In this document: positions 22,257 through 35,080 of the stretch, in pieces
Layout: each line of letters begins with the position of its first letter
How positions within the stretch are numbered: position 1 is the first letter of the stretch
Origin: Anagrus nilaparvatae
Lineage: Eukaryota > Arthropoda > Insecta > Hymenoptera > Mymaridae
Length of the DNA stretch: 64,000 bases
Direction: 5' to 3'
Assembly (NCBI GenBank): GCA_022575985.1
Contig: JAKSXM010000107.1
Span: 3,472,001-3,536,000 of the forward strand
The notes under the pieces: model-generated
The model's database searches: none
What the model was told of the DNA's origin: nothing
The model's input: the letters and a program-made list of their open reading frames with translations, nothing else
Program-made: the position numbers and the translations under genes

Positions 22257-23104
22257 TGTATTTTTACTGGCGAAAATGAGATTTGCTTTACTATATGTTT
22301 TTTGGGTCGCTGAACACGAAAATCGGGGTAATTTCGTAAAGGAATGGGGGCTTCACCCTTAAATTTGCAAAAAACTACCCCAAAATAGGGTGTTTTTTGC
22401 ATAGTTGCACTTTGAGCGCTCAGATTTGCACCATATGGGTTTTTTGAGTCGCTGGTTAAGAATTTCGACTTATTTTTCATAAATAATGAAATTTTCACCC
22501 CAAAATTGGCTAAAATTACCCCCGAAAAGGGAGTGTTTTTGCCATTTGGGCACTTTGAGCAACCAGGATATGTCCATATAGGTTTTTTGTGTCGCTAATC
22601 AAGAATTTCGGCTTATTTTTCATAAATATTCAATATTTAACCATTAAATTAGCTGACTGGAGTATCGCCAAAATCGAAAAAAAATCAAATAAATTTGTCG
22701 GAAAAATCTGGGGGAAAATGGGGTGAAAATGCCCCCCTTCATTTACGCAAAATTTCCTTCTGGCGTTTTTGTATTAACATCTTCCCGAAGCGAATGCAAA
22801 AGGTTTCAGGTCGATTTGACCTTTTTCATAATTAGGTAGAGGTTTGGCCTTTTTTTTAACTGATAGCCCCGGACTATAAATAATTATTATTAACTAACTC
22901 GAAAGTAATTTTGGTAAAAAAGGAATAATTTATAAAAATTTATAAACAGTGTAAGTTTGTTAATAAGTAATTTTTATTTATATTTAATTTTTTATCAAAA
23001 TCATAAAATTAAAAATAAAATAAAAAACAATGACCAAATTTTATGCTACTTTATGCTATTTTCGAAATACAAAAGAAAAAAATATACAAACACATTTGTC
23101 ATAC

Positions 23105-23184
23105 TGATGCTGGCCACATCGGTAAGACATTGGACTTGAAATAGTAAGAGCTATTTCGGGATTGGGTTCGATTCCCCGTCACGG

Positions 23185-23187
<3 letters not shown>
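23105..23187 (+). repeat. tRNA-Ser-like sequence in right arm of foldback element
   Basis: Inverted copy of the sequence at 21268-21349, with the same A-box, TTGGACTTGAAATAG and GGTTCGATTCCCCGTCACGG ending just before an oligo(T) run of about 26 bases. The run could terminate RNA polymerase III. The two copies differ by one or two bases, in line with the rest of the arms. Confidence 0.6.
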
Positions 23188-23216
<29 letters not shown>

Positions 23217-23633
23217 CTTTTTTTTTAATTAATTTTTAATGAGTAATAATTATTTAAATAAATATTTTAAAAAAATTGTAATTAAAAAATTTAATTAAAA
23301 TTATAACAAAAAAAAAAAAAAAGAAAAGTGTTATATCACCTGTTCAATCAGATGTGAATTTGACATGGTTGTGCTTCCTGATTTATCACCTGATATACCA
23401 TGTGTCATGCAGCATGACCTATCTCCTGCCCTGCTTCCCGCGTTTTTGGGACTGAGTGGCGTATTGTTTATTTTCAAAAAATTTTTAAATTCAATGAACC
23501 CTATTTAAGTATAGTATCGAGTAGTATTAAATCTGAGAGGTTAGTAAGACACGCTGCGCAGAAGACGAATTTACATATTTATAATTGTACTGGGCATCTC
23601 ATCATTTATACTGAAAATCTTTTTTGATAACTA

Positions 23634-23899
23634 CATGGATAAAAATTCAGTTGACTACCGCGCCAAAAGGATAGCTTGTGGTGCGACCAGTAAAATATGG
23701 AGTATGCATAAAACAAAATTAGACCAGAATCTAACCTAAATCAAGTAGTTCCATGCATAAACAACATAATATGGGGCGCGCGCGAATCTAATCTTTTGTC
23801 AAGCGCACATTCTAATTTGGGTGAGAATTTCGCTCAAAATACTGGTTCCGATTCAAAACAAAATAGTGGACGCGTTAGTCAACTGAATTTTTATCCGTG
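23634..23899. mobile_element. 266 bp TA-flanked MITE
   Basis: Ends CATGGATAAAAATTCAGTTG (left) and CACGGATAAAAATTCAGTTG (right, reverse complement), followed by matching GACTA(A/C)CGCG bases, directly flanked by TA at 23632-23633 and 23900-23901. Interior has no frame. Tc1/mariner-type TA duplication; lies 180 bp from the palindromic element. Confidence 0.8.
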
Positions 23900-24978
23900 T
23901 ATACATTACACAAAATTATATTGTTAAAAAAAAATCAAAAATTTTTAAAATTTAAATCGCTGTTGACGCGAAAATAAACTACACAATTTTTTTAATTTAT
24001 TCACTCGGGAAAACCACCGAGGTTTGATATAATTAAAATATTAAGTTTCAAGTCATTTATAATAAATAAACAGTACTTTATTTTCAAATAAAAGTCGAAA
24101 TCCTGTAATAAATATTCTCTAATTAATTAATTAACGATCGTTATTCCCCTAAATGCTTCCGAGATTGTCAAATTCAATCGTAATTTATATTACCAGTAAA
24201 TCCTTTAAATTACAGAAACGATTATTTACTAAAAATCGTAAAAAATTGATGGGTTTTGTAATGAAAAAGGTCCATTTTCGTGTTCATTAAACGAATTACG
24301 CGGACCTATTGTAGAGAATATACATGCGAGGGAAACGGGATAATGACAAAGTAGGGTTAGCTTTTAAAAAGTAGGGTTAAAATAAAATATTAAGGATTTA
24401 ATTATTTGTTTTTAATTAACTTTTCTGATATATATTTTTCATAAAAAAATTAATTAAAAAATAACACTTTTTTTTTCTTTTTAGCTTATAATTAAAATTA
24501 TTTTTTTGAATAGTAAATATCTAACTGACTTTATAAATATATTTAAAACAAACAAAAGAGCGCAAATAAATAATAGAATAAAAAAAATTAATCTTTTTCA
24601 TAATATTATTATATAAATAATGAATAAAAAAATAGAACACGATAATGAAAAAGTAGATTTTATATAATATCATGAAAGGACAATAACAAATCGAATAGTA
24701 AAAAATTTTATGTAATCATAAATAAAAGGATGTATTGTTAATTTTTAGTATTTATTTTTTAAAAATATCTTGTTTTATTATACTCCTCGTTACTGAATTT
24801 TATGATAAATAATAAATTTTTGTAGGTTAGGAAAATCAATTAATTGATAGTTCAAACATTCTTTTAAACAGAAATATGTTTTTGAGGTTAGAAATCCGTT
24901 TAAAAAGTTATGGTTTAGGGACTCTTTTGTTTCAAAACGTGCTTAAGATTTTTAGGTTAGGAATCTGCCATTGAGTGC

Positions 24979-25295
24979 AGAGTTTCTTAAATCTCATAGC
25001 ATTTTTGGGGGCTACGCTTAGTTAAGGTTAGATGCAGTTAAATATATGGCGCCCCTATTTCAAATTTATAAATCTTATTTTAAAATTTATATTAATTACA
25101 TAAATAATTGGGCCGGGTAACATTTATTTTCCATTTCAAATAGCGAAATAAAACTTTTGCACATAATAATTTTAATCAGTTACTAAAATTAAGTAATCAT
25201 AAATTTGAAATAGGTGCATATATTTAACAGTACCTAACCTTACCCAAGCGTAGCCCCCAAAAATGCTATAAGATTTAAGAAACTCTGATTGAGTG
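24979..25295. mobile_element. About 315 bp inverted-repeat element
   Basis: Arms of about 95 bp: CAGAGTTTCTTAAATCTCAT then GCATTTTTGGGGGCTACGC on the left are mirrored by GCGTAGCCCCCAAAAATGC then AGATTTAAGAAACTCTG on the right. Inside each arm a TAAGGTTAG/TACCTAACC pair and ATTTCAAATTTA/TAAATTTGAAAT extend the match. Right arm also contains a short meaningless frame. Target duplication not clear. Confidence 0.7.
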
Positions 25296-25299
25296 TCAA

Positions 25300-27720
25300 A
25301 ATAAGAAAATTCAAAACTGTATGACATAATCTGTAAAGTTAAATATTTCCACGTCAATCTCAATAAATCCTAAATATCCGTGAGAAAAGTCATTTTCTAA
25401 AAATACTTTTAAATAAATTAAAACTCGGTTGGTCAAAAAACTGAAATTCCAAAGCGCCTTAACCTAAAAAATTTTCACATTAACTCGAGCATTAACTTTT
25501 ACAAGTATTTAAAAGCCCTTAAAATATAATCTCCGAGACACAGAAAATCCAAAAATGTCACGTAGATTATAATAATTCAAAGGATCCTTAAAACTGTAAT
25601 AATTAAAGGTATCACATAACCTTAATGTTAACACATGCATAGCTAATACAATTTCTCTTACAAAGTTTAATAATCTTTAAATTTATTTTCTAATTTACAA
25701 AATATTCATCTATGCGTGTTAAGCAAAGGGAGCAAAGCTTTTAAAACTCTTTGAAAATATAATGAAAATGAGAGAGAAAATATTATTCGTTCGATATTTT
25801 GTGTTCCTGCGCGCTTTATTACACAATATATATCCCAAAAATTTTAATATCCTCCTACGCTGTTTATAATTCTATCTGACGTTGAAAATGCGTAACGAAA
25901 TTATTTATGACGAGAGATAGAGCTTTTATAAACGATTAAGTGACATTTTGATTGTAATTTTTGGGATTTCTTGTCTACTCAAAAATTTAATAACTTTTTA
26001 CACGTCAAATATTTTTTTTATAAATTCTTAATTTACTGTAAAAATATGAGATGAAAAAAATTTTATGCAAACACGAAGAAAATTATTCTCTCTCTGTTTG
26101 TAATTTTTAAAGTAAACATTTAAAGTTATATACTTTTGTATATTTGCTTTGCCTATATTTAATAATGTATGTGCTTGAAAAATTATTTATTTTACATTAA
26201 TAATAATCGTAGAGTTGTGTTTGTTTTTCATGTATGAGCTTGAAAAAAATTCAATATTTAATTAAGGAAATTTTTTTTATGCTTAATTATTTTATGGAAA
26301 TTTTTTGTTTGATTTAGTTCTTAGAGTGTAGGTTGGTACAGATATTTTAGTTGGAGTTATTTTTTAGGGATATTCAGTTTTATGCTAATTTTGAACAAAT
26401 TTATTGTCAAGCTTAAATGAAAATTAATTGAAAAAAAGGTCAAAATTCCCTAATCCTCAAGATATTTACTACCAAAAAATCCAAAATACACCAAAAACAA
26501 CACAACTAATAAAAATAATTCCATAAAAAATCCACTGTCTCACACTAATAAACATAAAAGTAAAAAACTGAGCTTTTTTTAATACTTGGAAACATAAAAA
26601 AAAATATTCTCGTTAAAAATGACGTTCGAATAAACATAAAATAATTATAACTTACGGCGTTAAAAAAAATAATGTCAGTTAAAAACACAGAAAAATATTC
26701 TGATTTATTAGTAAAATATTGTTTATTTAATAAAATATCTTGATTAAAAAATAATTAGCCTCTGGCAGATAATTTATTTGAGTTTCCTAACATGGCACTA
26801 ATTTAATCATGGAATGGCATGTGAAATTGACTGGATAATTAGCGTAGTGTGTTACTTTAACCCCAAATAAAGTTAATTTATTGATTTACAAGACTCTTGA
26901 AATTCAATCGAAATATGGCTTTGAGCTAATAAGTGAAATTATAAATTTTAATCGGTTTTTTGCAATTTCTTTCAAGCCCTGAAAGCCAAAAAAAATTCAA
27001 TTTCTCTGAAAACATCCTCGATAGAATAAAATCCTCTCCGATTTTCCAGCTGGGTGAGTCCCTCAAACAAGAAACTCGAATTTCTCGCCTTTTTTCCCAT
27101 CGATAAATGAAAATTGGCTTTTACTTATAAATGCTTAAGGCAATGTCAAACAAGAAAGCAATAAAAAAAATTCATACACACTTTCTCGACTGTTCGTATG
27201 TAATTTTCCAAATAACCATAAAAAGAAACATCTCAAGTGCATTAAATGTCCAATAACAAGAAAATTGACGTCAGCAAAATATTTATAATCGATACCAACT
27301 GAAGAGCAGTACGAAAAAAAGGGATAATGTGAAAATATCGAAAATCGTTGAAGATTTGTCAAGGGAAATTTTATTATTTAGTTTTTTTTGTCTTCTAATA
27401 AAAACCTTCGATTTAATATTCTGGATATAAACAAGAAAATCAATCATGTGCCTTTGATGGTAAATAAACTTTTTTTAAAGGCCTGTAAGGCAATCTCGAT
27501 ATTAAATTAAATATCAATGACAGATTTTTTTCGATGGCCTTGCTTCAGCTTCATCCATGAAAAAGGAAATGGAAAAAAACGAAATGGAAATATTTGATTT
27601 TTTAAAGAAAGCATTATTTAGTTAATTACAAATCATTATTTCATCGAGTCATTACTAAAGTTCATTTACAGTATTTACTACAAACTTCCTGTGTACACAG
27701 AGGGATAGAGAAAGAAACAA
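25300..27720. other. AT-rich intronic sequence, no gene recognised
   Basis: I see no protein-like frame, no inverted-repeat element and no RNA gene. Frames here are short and low-complexity. Confidence 0.5.
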
Positions 27721-27729
27721 TAAACTCAG

Positions 27730-29353
27730 TTGTTTGATCTAATTTATTTTCTCGATTCTCACGTTTATTTCTCATGGGTATTAAACTTTTTTATATTAAA
27801 AAACAGTTGCAAATTATTTAATAGCTGCGTATTGATGGTTAATAAAGAAAAATATGAGAAGAATTTTGATAACAAGGCACTTTTAGACAAAACACTAAAA
27901 AATACTTTTAATAATCGTATTAGCAGACGGTAACAGCTGGATTCTATTGCTCGTAAAAACGAAATTTCGAATTATTTTTCCTAGACAGAAAACGATAAAA
28001 AATGTAAATTTTGTTTAAAAATCTTTTTTATGTGAAATCTAAACCATACACGCTGGAAAAATGTGTGTATGAAACTCAATTTGAGATAAAAAAATTTCCT
28101 AGTGCATTCAGAAACTTTTCATCCATCTTCATTTCAAATATAAAAGTAGATCTGTTTTATAAAAGTGCATTAAAGAATCGATTTCAATTTGTAGGTAAAA
28201 AACTTTTGAATTATAAACTTTTTTAACTTAATTTTTTTTAACACTAACTGGTTTTGACGTTGAAGGAAAAACTGTCAGAAATACTACGTGAGCTGATTGG
28301 ATTTAAATACGAATTTAATCAAATTCCAATAAAGAGGGCGTAATTACCACGTGGTTTATCAATGAAAAAAATATCTGCTGTGTTTTTGTAATTTTACACC
28401 ATCTGGCTTAGTGTTTTTATTCACTTAAAAATTGGTATTTGATTTATTGACAAAGAGTTTGTACCCAGTCAGCACAATTCCTTTATTGTTTATTAATAAT
28501 TAATCTCCCATAATTACATGCGCGAGTCACTGCTAATCGAGTAAATTCTACGCATTCTGTGCCAATATATCGTACACTTAACACATCCATAAAAAAATAA
28601 ATAAAAAAATTTGTTCTACATAAATCCAACAAGTTTTTCCCTCCTCTTATCCTTATTAATTACGGTATGAAATTGATTAACGTAATTTACATAATACAGC
28701 ACTTAAAATACATAACAAATTTTTTTATATGTTAATTATCAATTACACAATATTTCATGTATAATACATGCCAATCTCCATGGCTATGTGTGAAAAATCA
28801 AGGAAATTAGTAATAACAACAATAATTTTAATGTTGAGAGAAAATATTTTCTTGGAATTATGTGAAAGGAACGATTATTAAATTATGCTTTTGAAAATTT
28901 TTAGTCCATTAACTCGGTGGTTTTTTTGCTATTGGTTTATTCGATTATACGAACTTTGGTTGTTATTGACTTTTTTTGATGAATATCCTACGCAGTTTGT
29001 TCCAGAGACTCAGTAATGACAAAGAGGAAAGTGAAGAATCACTTCATTTAAAAAATTATAGATGTTACTCAATCAATTAAAAACTTGGATATCAATTATT
29101 CTCTCGGGTTATAAAATTCGTAAAATCAACACAACAACAACAACAAGCGAATTAATAATTAAGTATTTTGAATGGAATTAAACCGCATCACATAACTTTA
29201 TACACAAATGAAGACGCAACAGATAAGTACGAAAGCTACATTGATTTTTCGCAAATTTTGATTAATCGTATTCTAATTACACTGATTGACAATTATTATT
29301 TTCCAACTTTTGCTTATTTGGTACTGAATGAACTTCTTAAGGACCGATTTTAG
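27730..29353 (+). other. Region with weak protein-like fragments upstream of the receptor pseudogene
   Basis: Fragments at 27730-27933, 28011-28226 and 29168-29353 have more balanced amino-acid composition than the surrounding noise and point the same way as the receptor pseudogene. They may be its decayed N-terminal exons; I recognise no motif. An (ACA)n run lies at 29129-29146. Confidence 0.2.
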
Positions 29354-29460
29354 AATAATTGTTTTACGAGTTTTACACTTAAAAAATTTACAACAAATAA
29401 TAAAATAATCTGATTTTTCCGCCGAAACACGATAATTTAAACAAATTAATTATAAAAACT

Positions 29461-30581
29461 GGGATTCCAAGTAATTTTCCTGATCAGTACAAGAATAATT
29501 TGGGCATGCCTCCGAATTTTAATCCAAAACTAAAACTCTTTTAGATATTCAAACATTTTTATAAAAATTTGAATGCTTCTATGAGACTTCTGAAGGTTTC
29601 AGATAACGTGAAAAGTCTTCATGAATATTACATTGGTAATAGGTTGGATTTTTATTTAGTCCCAATTGTTAAAATCCCAATAGAGATTATCCAGCATCAA
29701 GTTTACAGAATACGAGATGAGAAATACGTTGCTTTGGTATCAATCGTTTATGAAACGCAGCTTGAATTATGAATCAAAATTTTACTTTCGTCCCTGACTT
29801 TGTGCACAATTATTGTTTTGTTTTTTTTGACAGTCAAATATTTAATTTTGCAAAATGATGATTGGTCATTTTTAACAGTTTTCCGACTGCTTTGTTTACG
29901 TTTAAGAATAATTTTGCTCATACTTGTATTTTTATCTTTATATTTCAAACTTCTGACATATTTTCCTGGTGTACTCGATAGAAAATATTTCTGATAGAAA
30001 TGCTAGCTATGAATACGGGAATTTGATGTGGTACAAAAAATCAGTGGCTGAGAATATATTAAAGTTATTTGTGAAATCTATAACAAAAAATGTCATTAAA
30101 ACATGAATGACACTCAACTCAACGAAGTAATAATAAATAGTGAACCAGCTGCTGAAGAATTTTTGGATAATGACGAGTTTTATTATGGATTTGAGATCGA
30201 CTTCTATTTACCAGCTCATCCTGTGTTTATTAACTTTGTAAGAAACAGTCACTTGTTACTAAAATTTTTGAAAATTGACAATTTTTTATGGAGAAAGGCT
30301 TGGATAAGAAATGGGAGTCTGAATTCAAGTGATAAAAAGAGCAGTTGTTAAATTCGACGAAAAAGAGAACGAAATAGTTAATGAACATCTGGAAGCCTGC
30401 TAATGATACATTTTCAGTTTTAGGTGTTGGGTTTTCGAGTTCAGTAATTTCTTTAATTGGTAAATTTTTGTATTTTTACGTCAGACGTAGGTCATGCAGG
30501 TTAACACCTCTAAAAGCTTATAAACTTCTACAGCCAAAAAGCCTCTTTGTTCTCTTATTTTCCATTTTTATTTATATTTAG
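29461..30581 (+). pseudogene. Ionotropic-receptor-like chemoreceptor pseudogene
   Basis: One plus frame from about 29461 to 29994 is broken by TAG (29542-29544) and TGA (29770-29772) yet stays protein-like throughout. It contains a probable transmembrane helix (LCTIIVLFFLTVKYLIL), then DDWSFLTVFRLL and a second hydrophobic segment (LRIILLILVFLSLYFKL): the TM1-pore-TM2/TM3 order typical of divergent insect ionotropic receptors. Later frames give an S2-like ligand-domain segment (DNDEFYYGFEIDFYLPAHPV at about 30165) and a final membrane helix (FSVLGVGFSSSVISLIGKFL at 30414-30473) with short cytoplasmic tail, as in IR C-termini. At least two stops and two or more frame changes make it a pseudogene. 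A related upstream piece at 29168-29353 may be part of the N-terminal region. Family assignment rests on layout, not on a search. Confidence 0.5.
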
Positions 30582-33500
30582 TAAAAATTCTCTCACTTTT
30601 TCATAATTAACCTTTCTAAGAAATGAAAAATTTTATTACTTTTAAATCCATCCCTTTTTTCCTTACTCACAAAAGCCTTTTGATTAACGTATTTTCCTTC
30701 TTTCAAGCCTTTTTCTTATTAAAATTCTGAATAACTCATTTTTATTTTATTAAAAATACTCCTTAGAATTTTAAATTAATCCTTCTTTTTTTCAAATTTT
30801 TCCAACTAAAAATAACGTTTTTTTCTCTATGTAATTTGCAAGCGAGTAAAAAACTAAACAAAAAAAATGACTGCTAATAATTTATTTTAAATCATTTCTT
30901 TCCTGAATTTGATTAATTACCGAGCTCATCATTCGTTGTATGCAAAATGCATTAGTTTATGAGTTGTGTTTGAAGATAAAAATTGCAAAACATTTTTTAA
31001 AGAATTAATTAAATTTTCTACCTCATGCAGAGATTTTGTTTTTTGAATTGTTTAAGACCAATCATTTGATGTTTGAACTAAAACGAGAAGAAAAATCAGT
31101 TCCATCATCTGCATGCACATTATAGCCATCCTATTTTCTGATTAACGAGTAAAGCAGTTTCCACGAGCGATCAATAATTACACGAGGGAACAAACTAATT
31201 CAAATCTTTCAGTACATACAGGCTTCCATACACACATAATAGAAAATGAGGATTTACTCTTGTTCCGTCAGTAGTTAATCAACGGATCGGCTCAGAGGAA
31301 ACCCTATTAAAATTGTTTTACACGTACACTCACACACACAGATTTACTTGAGATATATGTAGCAACTTGACGCATGATTCCAGAATCTCTTGTGTCAAAC
31401 CACAACAGATGTTAGGGATCCCCAGCATTATCGAAGATGACATTTTGCGACTTATCTTTACTAATAGGGTTACTTAGAAGGGTCTTTACTGGTAAAAGGA
31501 CAAACGTACTTTGAACAAAGTTAAATTAACCTTTTTTTTAATTAAAAATCTATTAAAAACTAATGCAATTTTAATTAATCAAGACACCAAGCACGTACAA
31601 ACGATTAATTGATCCGCTCATTGCGTTTTAATTTAAACTCTGGATGTAGGGAGATTTCTCTATTTACGGTAATAAGCCTAGGAAATAAAGTTTTAGTATC
31701 AGAGAAACGTTTAATGAATTTTAATAAATTTCAGTCGTTATTGCAAAAAAACGTAATCTTAATAAATCTCCATGAATGAAAAGACGTAGCATGAAAAGAT
31801 TTTTCTCGAACGATTAATGAAGAAGCTTTTCATATACTCGCGTTACCAAAAGTTTCATAATGTAAGCTCGCTTTTGTTTACATAAAACGCCATATAAAAC
31901 TTTATATTAAACTTTTTTTTTTAAAAGTTCTAATCAAGTCTTTTATATGCAAGATTTTTTGAATCGAATCGACAGAAATTTAAATTTCGATCCTATAAGT
32001 CCCGGTGGATTTTTCTATAAGATTACGTAGTTTTTTGTTCGTAACGTAATAATTTCCGGCTTTTAACAGTCGTAATAATTTAATATCATTAACTGTACAG
32101 TTAGCCACTTTAGACATTGTCCTTACTAACTTACACAGTCGCAAAAGTCTGAAACTAGTATTTTTTCTAGGTTAATTAAAAATTAATTAACTAATTAACT
32201 CGTTCAACATTTAATATTCAATGCAGCGTAAAATACGCTCAAAGTTTATACTAATTAGAAAATCGGATTAATTATTGACTTTTAATTAACGAAGCATCGG
32301 ATAATTTAATAAATTATGATTTTTAGAAATACTTTCTACTCGATACGTAACTCATTTATGACTCTTGTTTGAAAACAGTGTTGACACCTGTCAAACTGTC
32401 AAATTGACGAGAGAAATCGATCGCATTTTTAAAATCATTTTAAGATTTCCGGAAAATAAGCAGGAAAATTCATGTCGTTACACCGGACTCATGTAAAAAA
32501 AATTTATTTTCCACCGCTACATGAGCGTATTTTCCTTTTTTTCATTTCCTGCTCGATGGTAATTTTAGTTTCGCGTTTGAAATTTCAATTGATATCGGAA
32601 AAATTTATTAAAATAAAATCTTGATATCGTTTTTTATTTCAGTTTACTAAAAATGCGAGCTAAAAAAATGAAATGAAATTTTATACGAACTTTTGGAAAT
32701 TTAAAGTTAATTTTCCGCAGAATTTTATTGCCTCTTAAATAGTCATTAAAAAAAATGCAATTACTGTTTCTTTTTATTAAGCACTCGCAGTAAAATAATG
32801 TCGAAACTTGTTTAAAAAAAAATTAATTAAAATAAAGCGGATTATTACTGTTTTATTACTTGTTGAACTACTTTTAGCAAAAAAATAATTCAAACTGAGA
32901 TTCAAAACTTTAAAATCGATGAATATTTAAAAAAACACGCGAAATATTCTTAATTATGCACTAAATTTTCCTATAATAACTCACACATACACAGACAGAC
33001 ACAGAGAAATCTCATTTTAAAATAAAATCAATCGCAATGCAGTAGTAATTTAAAACCCAGATTTTTGAGTATAAAACACACCTGATTCCTATTGAAAAAT
33101 ATTCAAATTTCTTACATTTTTTAATGAAATAGAAAACTGCTGATTCGAGTAGTACAAAAATGTTTTATACAGCCATGTGTAAGGAGGTCAAGAGTATAAA
33201 CATTGAATATTTTCTGAAAAAAAGCACACTAGAGATTGACACTTTGATATTCGAGACACTCACAAACGGCACTTGAATAATGACACTTTGATTCGGGCAG
33301 TAATTTAATTTTTCTATTTAAAAAAAAAATCACTTTTTAATAAAAAAAGGAGATAAAAACTAGCATCAAGCACGACGCCGGTCGAAGTTAAACTAAATAC
33401 CTTGCGAGTATTTTAAAAAGCTTTTCAGCGTTAAGCGAATATGCGCAAACTCGAACCGCCTTCACTTGTTCAATTTATACACACACTGCTGGAGCATAAT

Positions 33501-35080
33501 GATTTAGAAATTACCTTTATATCATCATCATGATCATCATCATACAGCATGACCGCAAAAAATTTACAAACTTCTCATAGCGTTCATTTAAAAAAATGCG
33601 TGCGCCTTCGATTATACTTTTTTTATATATTCCTCTTTATGCCTTTGAAGGTTAAATATTATTCTGTGTGGGAGAATTTTCCATAATGGTTCTGAGATTT
33701 ATAAATAATAATATAGGGGCTGTTTTATTTTATGTACGTGAGTATTCATTTCATCTAATGATTGAATTCATTTTTACTCTCTACGTGGTTTTCAAGAGTT
33801 TTTTAGTAGAATTTTGCCTATTTTGCTAAATCAAAATTAAACCAAAGTCTAATAGACATAAATTTATTGGTATTCCATTAAAAATAGAGTATGATAATGA
33901 GCGCAAAACAAGGGGTCCATAAAATTTGATATAGAAGCATAAAAAACTTCTCGTTTTCAGTTTATTTAGTTTTTTATTAACCTCCGCATATTTCACTGTT
34001 TTTATGAACTCGTTATTTTGCTAATTACATTAAAACTCAAAAATTGTGCAAAATTTCGGCCTTGATTTGACTTAACCGTGCAATAAATTATTTAGTACAA
34101 AATCGCGTGTCTATTAAAATTTGTTTTTCTTTGCAATTTCACAAGTATTTTAGAAAGGTGACGATATTTTATTTCTGTTTTTCATATGCGATATTATTAT
34201 TATATTCGCATAGAAATCCGCATAACCTGTTCTGAAAGTAAGTACGAACTCTAGAATTTAAAGAAAAAACTGTTTTGATGCTCGATAATGACAGATTTAA
34301 ATTTTTACGTTATAAATTGTTATTACGTTAGGCTGGTCAAATGGGACAAGTTTTTTACTTCATAAAAACAATAAAAATTATTAAGTACCATTTTAACAGG
34401 ATCTTGGATCTAAAAATTAATTTTTCCTATTCTAAATAAACAATTAAATTTAATAACCAAGTATATTACGCTGTTACATATTTTTAAATAATAAACAACT
34501 TTTTTAAAAAAAAAAAATGATAATCATTAGTTAGCTTCCGTTTCCTTTCTGTAATTTATACACCGAGGAATATTTAAGAGGAAGTTTTTTTTTAAGATGC
34601 TTCGTTAAATACTTATTTTTTATTTAAAATCGTCACTTGGCTTTTATTTAACATATTAAAGTTAATTATATTGTGTTATGGTTAATTAATTTTTTATTTA
34701 CTCACTGGTTGTGGGATTAGTTAAGTACTGGTGACTTACCTAAAACAGAAAAATGAAGAAAATAATTAATTTATTGAATTTTTAAATGAATTAAATCACT
34801 TAATTTTTATTAAAAAGAAAATATGCTTCTTAATAATAAAGTTTTCATTGTTCTTTTTCATAAAAAGAAGCTTTATAAAATAAAAAAAGCTTATAAAATC
34901 TGATATTGATTTAATCCTAATACTACTTTTAATGTACAAAAGAATAAAAATAAATAAAGATAATTTTTTTTCAGCTTTTATTTTATATAATTTTTAGAAT
35001 AAAGAATTTATTTTTTAGTCTGAGTGAAAAGCTTAAGAAATTAGTAATATTTATTTTCATTTTAAAAGAGTTAACTAGTA
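30582..35080. other. AT-rich intronic sequence
   Basis: 4.5 kb without a credible coding frame or inverted-repeat element. Contains an ATC/ATG trinucleotide run with internal symmetry (33524-33543, ATCATCATCATGATCATCAT) and CA-rich runs near 31328 and 32985. Confidence 0.5.
33524..33546. repeat. (ATC)n microsatellite with internal palindrome
   Basis: ATCATCATCATGATCATCAT: trinucleotide repeat that turns around a central TGATCA-like palindrome. Confidence 0.8.

Larger units (their letters stand above)
20999..23456. mobile_element. 2.46 kb near-palindromic foldback element
   Basis: The two halves are inverted copies: the left end CTCAGTCCCAAAAACGCGGG at 20999 is mirrored at 23456, and pairing continues with very few differences for about 850 bp (to about 21845 on the left and from about 22645 on the right). 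Arms include the tRNA-like sequences listed separately, long oligo(A)/oligo(T) tracts, and CTATCAGTTAAAAAAAGGCC. The 0.8 kb centre is made of degenerate tandem units with GGTTTTTTGGGTCGCT. No transposase frame is visible, so it is non-autonomous. I see no obvious target duplication. High arm identity implies recent origin or gene conversion between arms. Confidence 0.85.

Noticed and set aside
22129..22498. Frames on both strands in the foldback centre
   Set aside because: They are produced by the degenerate tandem units and poly(G)/poly(C); no protein motif.
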